Source of the DNA: JAPOKJ01 sp031421635
GTDB lineage: Bacteria > Pseudomonadota > Gammaproteobacteria > Burkholderiales > Burkholderiaceae_E
Assembly (NCBI GenBank): GCA_031421635.1
Contig: JANOPA010000072.1
Location: 80,174-144,173, forward strand
Length of the DNA: 64,000 nucleotides
Direction of reading: 5' to 3'
The translations under genes were made by a program, and so were the position numbers. Under the pieces are notes generated by a model, which worked only from the letters and a program-made list of their open reading frames with translations, was not told the origin of the DNA and did no database searches. Below, piece after piece: positions 34,931 to 43,715 of this stretch; the first letter of the stretch is position 1, and every line of letters starts with the position of its first letter.

Positions 34931-36013
34931 ATGCTCTTTGCAAACTTTTCTGCTCGCGGACTTCATCTCACCAATCATTTTGTGATGGCCCCTATGACGC
35001 GCAGTCGCGCGACATCTGAACATACGCCCACTGCTCTGATGGCCACGTATTATGGGCAACGAGCCAGCGCCGGGCTGATTATTACCGAGGGCACCTCGCC
35101 CAGTCCCAACGGCCTGGGCTACCCGCGCATCCCTGGCTTGTACGATGCGGCGCAAACGCAGGCCTGGAAGGGCATCACCACCAGTGTCCATGCACTAGGC
35201 GGTAAGATATTCGTTCAGTTAATGCATTGTGGCCGGGTGGCGCATATTGCGAATCTCCCCGCAGGGGCCGAGGTGCTTGGCCCTGGAACAGTGGCTTGCC
35301 CCGGCGAGATGTATACAGATACTCTTGGCCTGCAGCCCTACAGCGTGCCGCGTGCGATGACCGAAGCTGACATTTCCCGAGCGGTGAAAGAGCATGCGGA
35401 CGCGGCCGTGCTCGCCTTAGAAGCTGGGTTCGACGGCGTGGAGCTTCACGGCGCAAACGGTTATCTCATTGAGCAGTTTTTAAATCCACTCGTCAACCTT
35501 CGAGCGGACAGCTTCAGCGGAAGCATAGAAGCTCGAAACCGCTTTGCGATTGAGGTGGCAAAAGCCACGGTCGCCGCCGTCGGACGCGACCGGGTGGGGA
35601 TGCGTCTCTCCCCCTACGGTGTTTTTAATGGCACGGGCGAATACGCCGAAGTGCAGGCACAGTATCTAGCGTTAGTCACAGCGCTATCATCCGCGGGGCT
35701 CCTCTACCTCCACCTGGTTGATCATTCGGCGATGGGCGCACCGCCGGTTCCAGCCGACTTCAAAATTAAGTTGCGGGGTGGTTTCGACGGTCTCTTTATT
35801 CTGTCGGGTGGGTTTAATCGCGCGAGTGCTGAGGATGCCTTGCTCGATCAGCGCGGCGACCTGATTGCCTTTGGGCGTCCGTTCCTGGCCAATCCTGACC
35901 TCGTTGACCGAATGCGCTTGGACGCACCTTTAAATGAGCCGGACATGACAACCTTCTATGTGCCCGGTGCCAAGGGTTATACCGACTATGCTGCGCTGGA
36001 AAATAAAAGCTAG
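34931..36013 (+). CDS. Old Yellow Enzyme family alkene reductase (NemA-like)
   Basis: A 360-residue FMN-dependent TIM-barrel enzyme reducing activated C=C bonds, N-ethylmaleimide and nitro compounds with NADPH. Motifs: NHFVMAPMTRSRA at the N-terminus, FVQLMHCGRVAH, the substrate-binding pair in VELHGANGYLIEQFLNP, DRVGMRLSPYGVFNG and FGRPFLANPDLVDR. Length is typical. It begins 28 nt after the phosphoketolase remnant, possibly formerly in its operon. Physiological substrate unknown. Confidence 0.93.
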   Translation: MLFANFSARGLHLTNHFVMAPMTRSRATSEHTPTALMATYYGQRASAGLIITEGTSPSPNGLGYPRIPGLYDAAQTQAWKGITTSVHALGGKIFVQLMHCGRVAHIANLPAGAEVLGPGTVACPGEMYTDTLGLQPYSVPRAMTEADISRAVKEHADAAVLALEAGFDGVELHGANGYLIEQFLNPLVNLRADSFSGSIEARNRFAIEVAKATVAAVGRDRVGMRLSPYGVFNGTGEYAEVQAQYLALVTALSSAGLLYLHLVDHSAMGAPPVPADFKIKLRGGFDGLFILSGGFNRASAEDALLDQRGDLIAFGRPFLANPDLVDRMRLDAPLNEPDMTTFYVPGAKGYTDYAALENKS

Positions 36014-36108
36014 GCCAGTCAATTCCGGGCAGGGGAGGGCGACACTGACGCTCAATCTTGACGCTGATTTTAGAGCGGTGTTGCTGGCGAGTCCGTCCAA
36101 AGCTCGCG

Positions 36109-36911
36109 ATGATGAATAATCTACTAACGCAAGGCTTCAGCACATTTCTACGTCGCCGCCGAGCCAAGAAGCATTTTGAACGCCGGCCGCTGCTCGACTC
36201 GCTGGTGAAGAACTTTGCGGCCTTACCCAAGGTCGCCGGTGCGAGAGATGAGAGCTTTGGGAAGGACTTGATGACTGCGTCACGGGAGGAACCCGCGCAG
36301 ACTTTGGCGAGACTACAGTCGCAGGTCGAAGGCTTGGAGGCCACCGAGGCGTCCCGGAGACTGATTCGAGAAAGGCCCAACGAGGTTCAGCATGATCCGC
36401 CGCTTCCTGGCTGGTTGCGACTCTGGCGCTGTTACCTAAACCCGTTTAACCTGCTGCTCTCGGCTCTGGCTTTACTATCGTTCTTGAGTGCGGATGCCAA
36501 GGCTACCGTGGTCATCGCTGTGATGGTTGGCTTGAGTACTGGCATCCGGTTCGTGCAAGAGGGCCGGGCCCATCGTGCCACGAAGGGCTTGCGGGCGATG
36601 GTGAGCAACAAGGCGAGCGTCATCCGCCGATCGTCTGACGGACCCGCCTTAGTGGCCTCCAACGCGGCCTCTAATGCGGCCTCTAATGCGGCCTCCAACG
36701 CGGTGGTCTCGCAAGCCTCCATACCGCAGGAAATTCCGGTGCGCGATTTGGTGGTCGGCGATGTCGTGGCCTTGTCGGCGGGCGAGCTTACTTCAAACTG
36801 CAGGCGTTGCCCGCGTCTTTTTATGGCTGGCTGGTGGCTATTCTGTTGGCCTATTGCACCTTGATTACGCTGATGAAGCGCGTTTACGTTCACCGCTACG
36901 GCTGGCAATGA
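36109..36911 (+). pseudogene. MgtA-type Mg2+ P-type ATPase remnant with internal deletion
   Basis: The N-terminal part (ATG near 36109) is the MgtA start: cytoplasmic tail, WLRLWRCYLNPFNLLLSALA, FVQEGRAHRATKGLRAMVSN and the actuator entry VRDLVVGDVVALSAGE. At about 36785 the sequence jumps into another frame encoding the C-terminal end of MgtA, YFKLQALPASFYGWLVAILL through HRYGWQ, with stop at 36909-36911. The phosphorylation motif DKTGT, the nucleotide domain and most membrane segments, roughly 600+ residues, are absent. The remaining ORF cannot pump ions. The N-part also has a four-copy NAAS-type repeat expansion. Confidence 0.88.
36652..36699 (+). repeat. 12-bp coding tandem repeat in MgtA remnant
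   Basis: Four copies of a 12-bp unit (G-Y-G-GCCTC-Y-AA-Y), encoding (A/V)ASN repeats. It lies in the cytoplasmic region before the actuator domain, in a pseudogene. Confidence 0.85.
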
Positions 36912-37010
36912 GCGTGCCGCACATAGTCACTCTTCGAGCGTCGATCCGATTACGATTAAAGGTTCGGTAGGGTTATGGAGATTCGGAGTTCTGCGGGTTC
37001 GTCGAACAGT

Positions 37011-39911
37011 TCAGGAGCGCGCGGGTGCTCGGTAGCGTCTGAGCAGTTTTTGCAGTTCGCTGTAAATTAAAACCACGCTCGCCATCGCTGCGCACACTAA
37101 CCACTGGTCAATCGTCAACGCTGACGTGCCAAAGGCCAGGTTCAGGAACGGCAGGTGAACCACAGCGACCTGCAACGTCAGCGCCAGAGCGATGGCTCCC
37201 CACAACCAGGAGTTGGTGAACAAATGCGTAAATGCGCTCAGGGTCTCTGAGCGTGACGTGAAGCAGGTAAACAGGCTGGTGAAGACTAGTACCGTGAAGC
37301 CCGCGGTGCGCGCCATCGTGAGGTCGCCCGTGCCTGGGATCAAGCCCCCAGGGAGGTAAAAGTCCATGGTCAGCAAGGCCGCTAGCGCGATAACCAGTCC
37401 TGTTTGAAACACACTAGACCACATCCGCGTATCGATCAGGCGCTCACTCGTAGCGCGCGGCTGGCGCGTCATCAGATCGTCGCTAGCGGGGTCCATGCCG
37501 ATTGCGATCGCGGGCCCGGAATCGGTGATGAGATTGATCCACAAGAGTTGGGTCGCCAGCAAAGGCAACACCACGACACCACTGTTGGCCGCCTCGCCGA
37601 CATTCAGCCCAATGACACTTGCCCCCACCACACCCAGAAAAACTGTGAGAACCTCCCCCATGTTCGACGACAGCAGATAGCGCAAACATTTGCGGATATT
37701 GTCCAAGATGGCGCGCCCTTCCCGGACAGCTTCAACAATGGTGGCGAAGTTGTCGTCCGCCAAAATCATCTTGGCGGCTTCTTTGGTCACTTCTGTACCG
37801 GTTACACCCATCGCGATGCCAATGTCGGCGGACTTTAGAGCCGGCGCGTCGTTGACGCCGTCGCCAGTCATTGCGACGACGTTTCCGTCAGCCTGCAGTG
37901 AACTGACGATGCGCAGCTTGTGCGCAGGTGCCACCCTGGCATAGACCGAGGTCGTTCGCACGGCCTCGCTGAAGGCCGCCGCATCCAGCGCATCAATTTG
38001 GGCACCGGTGAGCGCGGCTGAACCAAGGTCCTTGATGCCCAGATCGGCCGCAATTCGCGCGGCTGTTTTTGGGTGATCGCCGGTAATCATCACCACCCGA
38101 ATGCCCGCTCGCTGCGCTTCGGCGATGGCCAAAGCCGCCTCCTCTCGGGGCGGGTCGATCATGCCGACGGTACCGACAAAGATCAGATCGTTTTCCAGGG
38201 TGTCGGCCGCTGCCGGATCTTCCGTGGGAAGGAGTGGCCGGTAGGCCACCGCTAAGGTGCGCAATGCGGCGTCGCTGAGGGTGTCAACGTGGCCCAGCAG
38301 TCGCGTTCGCAACGTCATATCGAGGTTGACGATGTCTAGCCCGACGCGTGCTCGGGTGCAACGCCCAATCAACACGTCTGGCGCGCCCTTGGTGATTGCC
38401 ACGAGTTGGTCGCCGTGTTCGTGGTCAATTTCAATGGTCGTCATTAGCTTGCGCTCGGACGTGAAGGGAATCTCGCCGATTCGCTCGAAGCGCCTCTCAC
38501 GTCGCTCGGTCACCGTGCCTTGGCTCAGCTTGCGTTCGGCCACAAGGAACGCGGCTTCGGTGGGGTCGCCGTGAATCTCCCATCCGCCATCTTCCGTTCG
38601 TCGCAAATCGGCATTGCCGGCCAGGCTACCACCACTAAGCACCACAATTGTCTCCTCTCGCAGCGGCCCGGCAGCGAGCTCCGTGCCGGGCTGTCCAGCC
38701 TGTACGACTTGGCCCGCGGGCGCGTACCCCACGCCGCTGACGCGGATATCGCCTGAGGCCGTCATCACGCGTTCAATGGTCATTTCTGAGCGTGTGAGGG
38801 TGCCGGTCTTGTCCGAGCAGATTACGGTTGCGGAACCCAGCGTCTCCACCGAAGACAGGTTCTTGACGATAGCGTGGTGCTTGGCCATGCGCTGCACGCC
38901 GAGTGCAAGCACTACTGCCAGAATGGCGGGTAAGCCTTCGGGGACAGCCGCCACCGCCAGGGATACGCCCAGCAGCAGCACTGGAACTACATCAGCGGCG
39001 CTGCGAATATTTGAGATGAGCAAGATTGTGCCCACCACCACGAATGCGATGATGACAATCGCAATGCCCAGTGATCGACCAACCCGTGCCACTTCTTTTT
39101 CCAGCGGCGTCGTGACCTCGACAGTCGCGTCGAGAAGCGCCGCAACCTGACCCATCTGAGTGTCCATGCCGATAGCCGTAACCACCGCTCGGCCCGTCCC
39201 CTGTACGACGGCGGTGCCTTTGAAGACCATGTCAAGTTGGTCGCCCAGTGGCGCCAACTTGGGTAGCGTTGCGCTGTCCTTGAGCACCGCTTCGCTCTCA
39301 CCGGTGAGCGCAGCCTCCTGAAGGCGCAGTGTGGTGGCCTGAAGCAAACGCGCGTCGGCGCCTATTGCGTCGCCTTCGGCCAACAACAGGATGTCGCCAA
39401 GCACCAACTGCGCACTCGGCAGGCGCTGTGGCTTACCGTCGCGCATCACCGCAGAAGTTGCAGCGGTCATTTTGACGAGTGCGGCCACGGCGTTTTGCGC
39501 GTTCGCTTCCTGGATATGGCCTATAAGCGCGTTCAGCAGCACGATCGCCGCAATGACCAGAGCGTCCACTGGCCAACCGCCCCGACCTTCGACCACCCAA
39601 GCCAGCAAGGCGATGGCCACGGCGGCTAGCAACAGGTAGATAAGCGGGTCCTGAAATTGCGACAGAATGCGCCGCCAGACGGGCGTCTGCGCGGTGGCTC
39701 GCAATTCATTAGGTCCGTTTTGTCCGAGCCGACGCTCGGCCTCCTCTGAAGTGAGGCCATTCTCAATATTTGCACTAAGGGCAGCCGCTACTGCGTCAGG
39801 CGCCATGATCGAAGCATCAGCGAGGCTACGGAAGCTTGCGACCTTTGAGATTTCATTGGCCGAGCGTTTGCCAAGTTGAATTTCGATTCTCCCACCTAGC
39901 GCCGTAGCCAT
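37011..39911 (-). CDS. Cation-transporting P-type ATPase (P2-type, Ca2+-ATPase-like)
   Basis: A 966-residue pump, intact. Cation-ATPase N-domain (~35-105), actuator TGES near residue 204 (AALTGESEAVL), M4 ion-site motif AVPEGLPAILAVVLALG, phosphorylation site CSDKTGTLTRSEM near 367, KGAPDVLIGRC in the nucleotide domain, and hinge GDGVNDAPALKSADIGIAMG near 685. The PEGLPA motif and C-terminal six-helix domain point to the SERCA/PMR1/Na+,K+-like group; Ca2+ is the best guess but is not proven. It faces the MgtA remnant tail to tail. A Crp/Fnr-like site lies upstream. Confidence 0.93.
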   Translation of the reverse strand: MATALGGRIEIQLGKRSANEISKVASFRSLADASIMAPDAVAAALSANIENGLTSEEAERRLGQNGPNELRATAQTPVWRRILSQFQDPLIYLLLAAVAIALLAWVVEGRGGWPVDALVIAAIVLLNALIGHIQEANAQNAVAALVKMTAATSAVMRDGKPQRLPSAQLVLGDILLLAEGDAIGADARLLQATTLRLQEAALTGESEAVLKDSATLPKLAPLGDQLDMVFKGTAVVQGTGRAVVTAIGMDTQMGQVAALLDATVEVTTPLEKEVARVGRSLGIAIVIIAFVVVGTILLISNIRSAADVVPVLLLGVSLAVAAVPEGLPAILAVVLALGVQRMAKHHAIVKNLSSVETLGSATVICSDKTGTLTRSEMTIERVMTASGDIRVSGVGYAPAGQVVQAGQPGTELAAGPLREETIVVLSGGSLAGNADLRRTEDGGWEIHGDPTEAAFLVAERKLSQGTVTERRERRFERIGEIPFTSERKLMTTIEIDHEHGDQLVAITKGAPDVLIGRCTRARVGLDIVNLDMTLRTRLLGHVDTLSDAALRTLAVAYRPLLPTEDPAAADTLENDLIFVGTVGMIDPPREEAALAIAEAQRAGIRVVMITGDHPKTAARIAADLGIKDLGSAALTGAQIDALDAAAFSEAVRTTSVYARVAPAHKLRIVSSLQADGNVVAMTGDGVNDAPALKSADIGIAMGVTGTEVTKEAAKMILADDNFATIVEAVREGRAILDNIRKCLRYLLSSNMGEVLTVFLGVVGASVIGLNVGEAANSGVVVLPLLATQLLWINLITDSGPAIAIGMDPASDDLMTRQPRATSERLIDTRMWSSVFQTGLVIALAALLTMDFYLPGGLIPGTGDLTMARTAGFTVLVFTSLFTCFTSRSETLSAFTHLFTNSWLWGAIALALTLQVAVVHLPFLNLAFGTSALTIDQWLVCAAMASVVLIYSELQKLLRRYRAPARS

Positions 39912-39950
39912 GTTCGAATTTGAATGAGGCAGAGCAGCAACCAGCGCTTA

Positions 39951-39993
39951 AGTTGACCGCAATGGGCTGCGTTCGTCTGTGCGATGGACAACT
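39951..39993 (-). promoter_or_regulatory. Crp/Fnr-like class II promoter site
   Basis: Gene sense AGTTGT-CCAT-CGCACA followed by GACG (39978-39993), 21 nt, TCAACT (39951-39956). The left arm is degenerate. It is 67 nt upstream of the P-type ATPase start. Confidence 0.5.
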
Positions 39994-40068
39994 CATGTGA
40001 AAGCTTCGAGACCATATTGACCCTTTTTTATTCAGCAACCTTCTCGAAGTAATCGGCCGTTATGGCCT

Positions 40069-40111
40069 CGTGCGTCAACGCACAGACGACCCGGACCGCG
40101 ACCTGTAGTTT
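40069..40111 (+). promoter_or_regulatory. Crp/Fnr-like class II promoter site, leaderless geometry
   Basis: CGTGCG-TCAA-CGCACA followed by GACGAC (40069-40084), 21 nt, TAGTTT (40106-40111). Inferred transcription start at ~40118 coincides with the annotated ATG, so the message is either leaderless or translated from TTG 40148. Confidence 0.6.
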
Positions 40112-40117
40112 CGCGCT

Positions 40118-40762
40118 ATGAAAACTAATTGTCCCGATTCTGGAACGTTGAAGATCTATCTGATCCGGCATGCTGAGACTGAATGGTCGCTTTCTGGACA
40201 ACATACTAGTCGCACAGATTTACCCTTGACGTGTCACGGCGAGGAAATGGCTCTTGAACTGAAACCATTTCTCGCACCGATGAATTTTTCCACTGTTTTG
40301 ACGAGTCCAAAATTGCGCGCTAGAAAAACTTGCGAGATCGCAGGACTGGGCGAAAGAAGCGAAATTGAGTTGGATCTGGCGGAGTGGAACTATGGGTATT
40401 ATGAGGGTCTTAGTTCCTCTGAAATTCGCCACACGCGATGGGCGTGGAGTGTTTGGCGGCACGGATGTCCAGGGGGCGATTCACCCAGCTTCACGTCTGA
40501 TCGTGCGGATCGCCTAATCGCCCGGCTTTGTCGCCTTACGGGAAATGTGGCGCTGTTTTCGCATGGTCAGTTTTCTCGTGTGTTGGCGGCGCGTTGGCTC
40601 GGATTGCCGTCCCGAGAAGGCAGACACTTCACAATGGACCCAGCCTCAGTCAGTATTCTGGGATATGAAAGTGGTTCTACGAGCCAGAGAGTGATCTCTC
40701 TTTGGAATGCTCTGCCCAATAGCCTAGTTGGAAGTGAACATTTTGAGTTCTCTAGACCTTGA
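40118..40762 (+). CDS. Histidine phosphatase superfamily protein (PGM/PhoE-like)
   Basis: A 214-residue enzyme with the catalytic motif IYLIRHAETEWS (nucleophilic His in RHA), TDLPLTCHGEEMA, the conserved SPKLRARKTCEIAG, WNYGYYEGLSSSEIR and the second His in ALFSHGQFSRVLAARWLG. It is a phosphomonoesterase or mutase-like protein; substrate unknown. The start is ATG 40118 or TTG 40148 just before the conserved region. The 3' end overlaps the next gene by ~35 nt if that gene uses TTG 40728. Confidence 0.88.
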   Translation: MKTNCPDSGTLKIYLIRHAETEWSLSGQHTSRTDLPLTCHGEEMALELKPFLAPMNFSTVLTSPKLRARKTCEIAGLGERSEIELDLAEWNYGYYEGLSSSEIRHTRWAWSVWRHGCPGGDSPSFTSDRADRLIARLCRLTGNVALFSHGQFSRVLAARWLGLPSREGRHFTMDPASVSILGYESGSTSQRVISLWNALPNSLVGSEHFEFSRP

Positions 40763-41714
40763 CAGAACTTCAACCAGGCGTTTTTCTGACCTACGAAGTT
40801 TTAGTCAACAGAGTAGACTTGTTCTAGGCAGCCCGCGCCGCTTTTGTAAAAAGGTTTTTAAAAGCTTTCGGACCAACCAAGGGTTTTTGTTGGCGTCGGC
40901 AATTGCCTACAACGCCTTGCTGTCGATTATTCCACTACTCATCCTCACGGTCATTGCTTTGTCGCACCTCGTTGACCAAGGCGAGCTACTTTTAACGCTT
41001 ACCCGATATCTGGAATGGCTTATGCCTGGTCAATCTGCGGCGATTGTGGTTGAACTGGAAAACTTCTTGAAGCATCGAGATTCAGCGAGCTGGGTATTGA
41101 TGGCAAGCATGCTTTTCTTCAGCTCATTGGCGTTCACGGTGTTAGAAAATTCTATGTCGATCATTTTTCACCATCGTGTCCAAATTCGGCGACGACATTT
41201 TTTAGTCTCTGCGCTAATACCGTATCTCTATATTTTCTCGCTAGGAATTGGCCTTCTTGTGGTGACCATTGTCGCCGCAAGTCTCCAGGCGATTGGATTG
41301 GAGCGATTACAGTTTTTAGGCCTCAGTCTGCCCCTTGCGGGCTTCTCGGGATTTTTGCTTTACTTAATCGGAGTGGGCGGAGAAGTCCTGGTTCTTACTT
41401 CCGTATATCTGGTGATGCCTGTTGAAAAACTGTCCGTCGCTTACGCTTTGTTAGGAGCGTTGGTCGCTACGGTTTTATGGGAAATTTCGCGCCATGCCTT
41501 GGTTTGGTATTTCGCGACCATTTCTCAAATTAGCACGGTCTACGGGTCTTTGACGGCGGCGATTGCGATTCTCTTGAGTTTAGAGGTCGCTGCCACGCTT
41601 TTGTTGGTCGGCGCGCAAGTCATTGCAGAGTTCGAACGTTTTGAAACAGAGGGCGCTCGAATCGTGTCTCAAGATTTTAAGAGCAAAATCACCCAAGTCG
41701 CCGAGACCCGATGA
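40728..41714 (+). CDS. YihY/BrkB family inner membrane protein
   Basis: A 328-residue polytopic protein with the YihY/UPF0761 pattern: FLLASAIAYNALLSIIPLLILTVIAL, then four to five more helices, and ISTVYGSLTAAIAILLSLEV near the end. The family was once called ribonuclease BN, wrongly; its function is unsettled. TTG 40728, GTG 40734 and TTG 40743 are possible starts, all overlapping the phosphatase gene. The stop overlaps the next ATG (ATGA). Confidence 0.82.
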   Translation: MEVNILSSLDLDRTSTRRFSDLRSFSQQSRLVLGSPRRFCKKVFKSFRTNQGFLLASAIAYNALLSIIPLLILTVIALSHLVDQGELLLTLTRYLEWLMPGQSAAIVVELENFLKHRDSASWVLMASMLFFSSLAFTVLENSMSIIFHHRVQIRRRHFLVSALIPYLYIFSLGIGLLVVTIVAASLQAIGLERLQFLGLSLPLAGFSGFLLYLIGVGGEVLVLTSVYLVMPVEKLSVAYALLGALVATVLWEISRHALVWYFATISQISTVYGSLTAAIAILLSLEVAATLLLVGAQVIAEFERFETEGARIVSQDFKSKITQVAETR

Positions 41715-42271
41715 TGCTCGCCAAACTTTTCAATATTGAACATAGTAAAGTCGCTTATTGGGTGGACTTTGGCCTGTATGGCCTGGCGATCCTGGGCCTT
41801 AGCCTATTTCTATTTATGTCCGGCGACCACATTGGCCGCTTTCAGATGGTGGGCTTCGCCTTGGGCGGACTGGTGATCTGGACGTTTCTGGAGTACGCAC
41901 TGCACCGCTTTGTCCTGCACGGTCTTGACCCTTTCAAAACTTGGCATGCCTTGCATCACGAGCGGCCCAGGGCGCTCATTTTCGCACCAACCCTACTCAG
42001 TGGAACACTGATCGGTCTTCTAATATTCACTCCAACCTTTTTAATGAGCAGTGCTGCGCGCGCCACGTCTCTTACGGTGGGGTTAATGGTTGGGTATTTG
42101 GGCTACGCGATCACTCATCATGCCATCCATCATTGGCCGGCGAGAGGAAGTTGGATGCGCACCCGAAAGCTAATTCACGCACGACACCATTCTTATTCTT
42201 CACGCGCTCACTTTGGAGTGACGAGTACATTTTGGGATAGGGTTTTTGGGAGTTCCGGAAAATCATCGTAG
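41711..42271 (+). CDS. Fatty-acid hydroxylase / sterol desaturase superfamily protein
   Basis: A 186-residue membrane protein with the di-iron His clusters of the superfamily: HRFVLHG, WHALHHERP, HHAIHHWPA and HARHHSYSSRAHFG. About four hydrophobic segments surround them. Such enzymes hydroxylate or desaturate lipids, for example carotenoids or fatty acyl chains, with O2. Coupled to the YihY gene upstream; convergent with a second YihY gene (9-nt overlap). Substrate not predictable. Confidence 0.85.
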   Translation: MMLAKLFNIEHSKVAYWVDFGLYGLAILGLSLFLFMSGDHIGRFQMVGFALGGLVIWTFLEYALHRFVLHGLDPFKTWHALHHERPRALIFAPTLLSGTLIGLLIFTPTFLMSSAARATSLTVGLMVGYLGYAITHHAIHHWPARGSWMRTRKLIHARHHSYSSRAHFGVTSTFWDRVFGSSGKSS

Positions 42272-43129
42272 CGTTACGCTAGTTTTTCGGCTTCCAAAGG
42301 AGTTGGCATACACCCAGGTGAACAGCGCCCCTAAAAGAAATATTTGGGCCGAGTAATATACCCAGAGGAGAACCACGACTAACGACCCCGCAGCGCCAAA
42401 ACCTGAGCTGACGCTGCTACGACCAATATAGAGTCCAATAAGCGACTTTCCCAGGGTGAAGAACGCGGCAGTGATTGCGGCGCCGACCCAAACGTCCTTC
42501 CATGCCACATGCACGCGCGGCATGTACTTGTAAATCAGGGCAAACATTACCGTGATACTCACTAGGCTCAGCGCGGTATTTAAACCGTTTGCAACGCGCA
42601 CCCAGTCGCCAAACTGAGATCCTATTTGACTACCAACGCTGGCCAGTCCAGCACTCACTATCAAGGACACGATCAGTAAAAAGCCAATCGCGAGAATCAT
42701 TCCAAACGAAAGCAGGCGAGTGCGCAAAAGCAGCCACAGGCCGTTGGATTTTTTCAAGGCAGGGGCTCGCCAGATCCGATCCAAGTCATCTTGCAATTCA
42801 CCAAACACTGTAGTCGCACCGATCAGAAGCAAAAGCCCCCCAAATGCCGCGGCGGCGAAACTTTCGGCGGGCTTGTGCACACTAACCAAAAGTGCCTGAA
42901 CGGCACTCGCGCCTTGTTCTCCCATCAGAGATCGCAACTGAGTCTGGATCTCCCCGCGCGCGGCCTCTTCGCCAAAAACCAAGCCCGCCACTGCCATAAC
43001 AATTAGCAAGAGCGGAGCCAAAGAAAAGGTGGTGTAAAAGGCCAACGCAGCGCCCATACTGGGCACACGATCTTCGCCCCAAGCTCGGGCAACTTGCTTT
43101 AGCGCAGCTAAACCTGCATTAAAGCGCAT
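42263..43129 (-). CDS. Second YihY/BrkB family membrane protein
   Basis: A 288-residue protein (start ATG 43129; ATG 43150 also in frame) with the YihY features VPSMGAALAFYTTFSLAPLL, GATTVFGELQDDLDRIW and SLVVVLLWVYYSAQIFLLGA, the latter matching the commonest bacterial subgroup better than the neighbour at 40728. Six membrane helices are visible. Function unresolved. It follows the PRC-barrel gene on the same strand with a short gap. Confidence 0.85.
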   Translation of the reverse strand: MRFNAGLAALKQVARAWGEDRVPSMGAALAFYTTFSLAPLLLIVMAVAGLVFGEEAARGEIQTQLRSLMGEQGASAVQALLVSVHKPAESFAAAAFGGLLLLIGATTVFGELQDDLDRIWRAPALKKSNGLWLLLRTRLLSFGMILAIGFLLIVSLIVSAGLASVGSQIGSQFGDWVRVANGLNTALSLVSITVMFALIYKYMPRVHVAWKDVWVGAAITAAFFTLGKSLIGLYIGRSSVSSGFGAAGSLVVVLLWVYYSAQIFLLGALFTWVYANSFGSRKTSVTLR

Positions 43130-43163
43130 CGCGGTATGCTTGCATAACAATATGCGTGCCTAA

Positions 43164-43598
43164 CTACACGCTCTTATGCTGGCTTTTGTCGTAGAAATCG
43201 TTAATGCCTTTTTGCCATGTTGCGTCGGCCATGTTGGGCCACATGTCCTTGTCAAAACCTGGAGCGTTTTCGAGGCGTTCTTCTTCCACGTCGAGAACAA
43301 AGCATTTATTGACGGTATCCAGGGTTAGCGCCTCCCAGGGCACCGCGAATAACTTCTCGCCCATGGTGAGAAACCCACCAAACGACAGCACCGCGTAACT
43401 CACGCGACCGGTTCGCATATCAAGCATGATCTCTTTTATGTCACCGAGACTTTCAGATTGTTTGTTAACGACGTCATTACCAATCAAAGTGTCGGCACCC
43501 ATTAAGTGAGGCCCAGGGCCGTGGAGCCCTTCGTGATTCACTGGAGTAGTGGAAAGTGATTTATACATTCCGAAAGTATCGCGATCTTCATAACTCAT
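43164..43598 (-). CDS. PRC-barrel domain protein
   Basis: A 144-residue protein starting at ATG 43598 after CAGGAG. It contains a PRC-barrel (GADTLIGNDVVNKQSESLGD, DMRTGRVSYAVLSFGGFLTM, FAVPWEAL) and an acidic C-terminal tail (FDKDMWPNMADATWQKGI) common to stress-associated PRC proteins of Proteobacteria. Cytoplasmic by absence of a signal peptide. It has its own Crp/Fnr-like site, in the 117-bp gap behind the catalase gene. Confidence 0.88.
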   Translation of the reverse strand: MSYEDRDTFGMYKSLSTTPVNHEGLHGPGPHLMGADTLIGNDVVNKQSESLGDIKEIMLDMRTGRVSYAVLSFGGFLTMGEKLFAVPWEALTLDTVNKCFVLDVEEERLENAPGFDKDMWPNMADATWQKGINDFYDKSQHKSV

Positions 43599-43645
43599 TT
43601 TTTTCTCCTGAAGGTTTGGGTTTTTGGAACAATTGTCCAGTTGCA

Positions 43646-43688
43646 AGATTAATGGTTGATGCCCGGAATCTCTGTTCGACAGCGAACG
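43646..43688 (-). promoter_or_regulatory. Crp/Fnr-like class II promoter site
   Basis: Gene sense CGTTCG-CTGT-CGAACA followed by GAG (43673-43688), 21 nt, TAATCT (43646-43651). Drives the PRC-barrel gene with an inferred ~40-nt leader. Confidence 0.65.
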
Positions 43689-43715
43689 AAAAAATGCCCG
43701 CTGTGACTGAGGCAT

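Noticed and set aside
36058..36864. Reading the 268-codon ORF as an intact small membrane protein
   Set aside because: It is the N-terminus of MgtA followed by out-of-frame codons; the true C-terminus is in the next frame to 36911.
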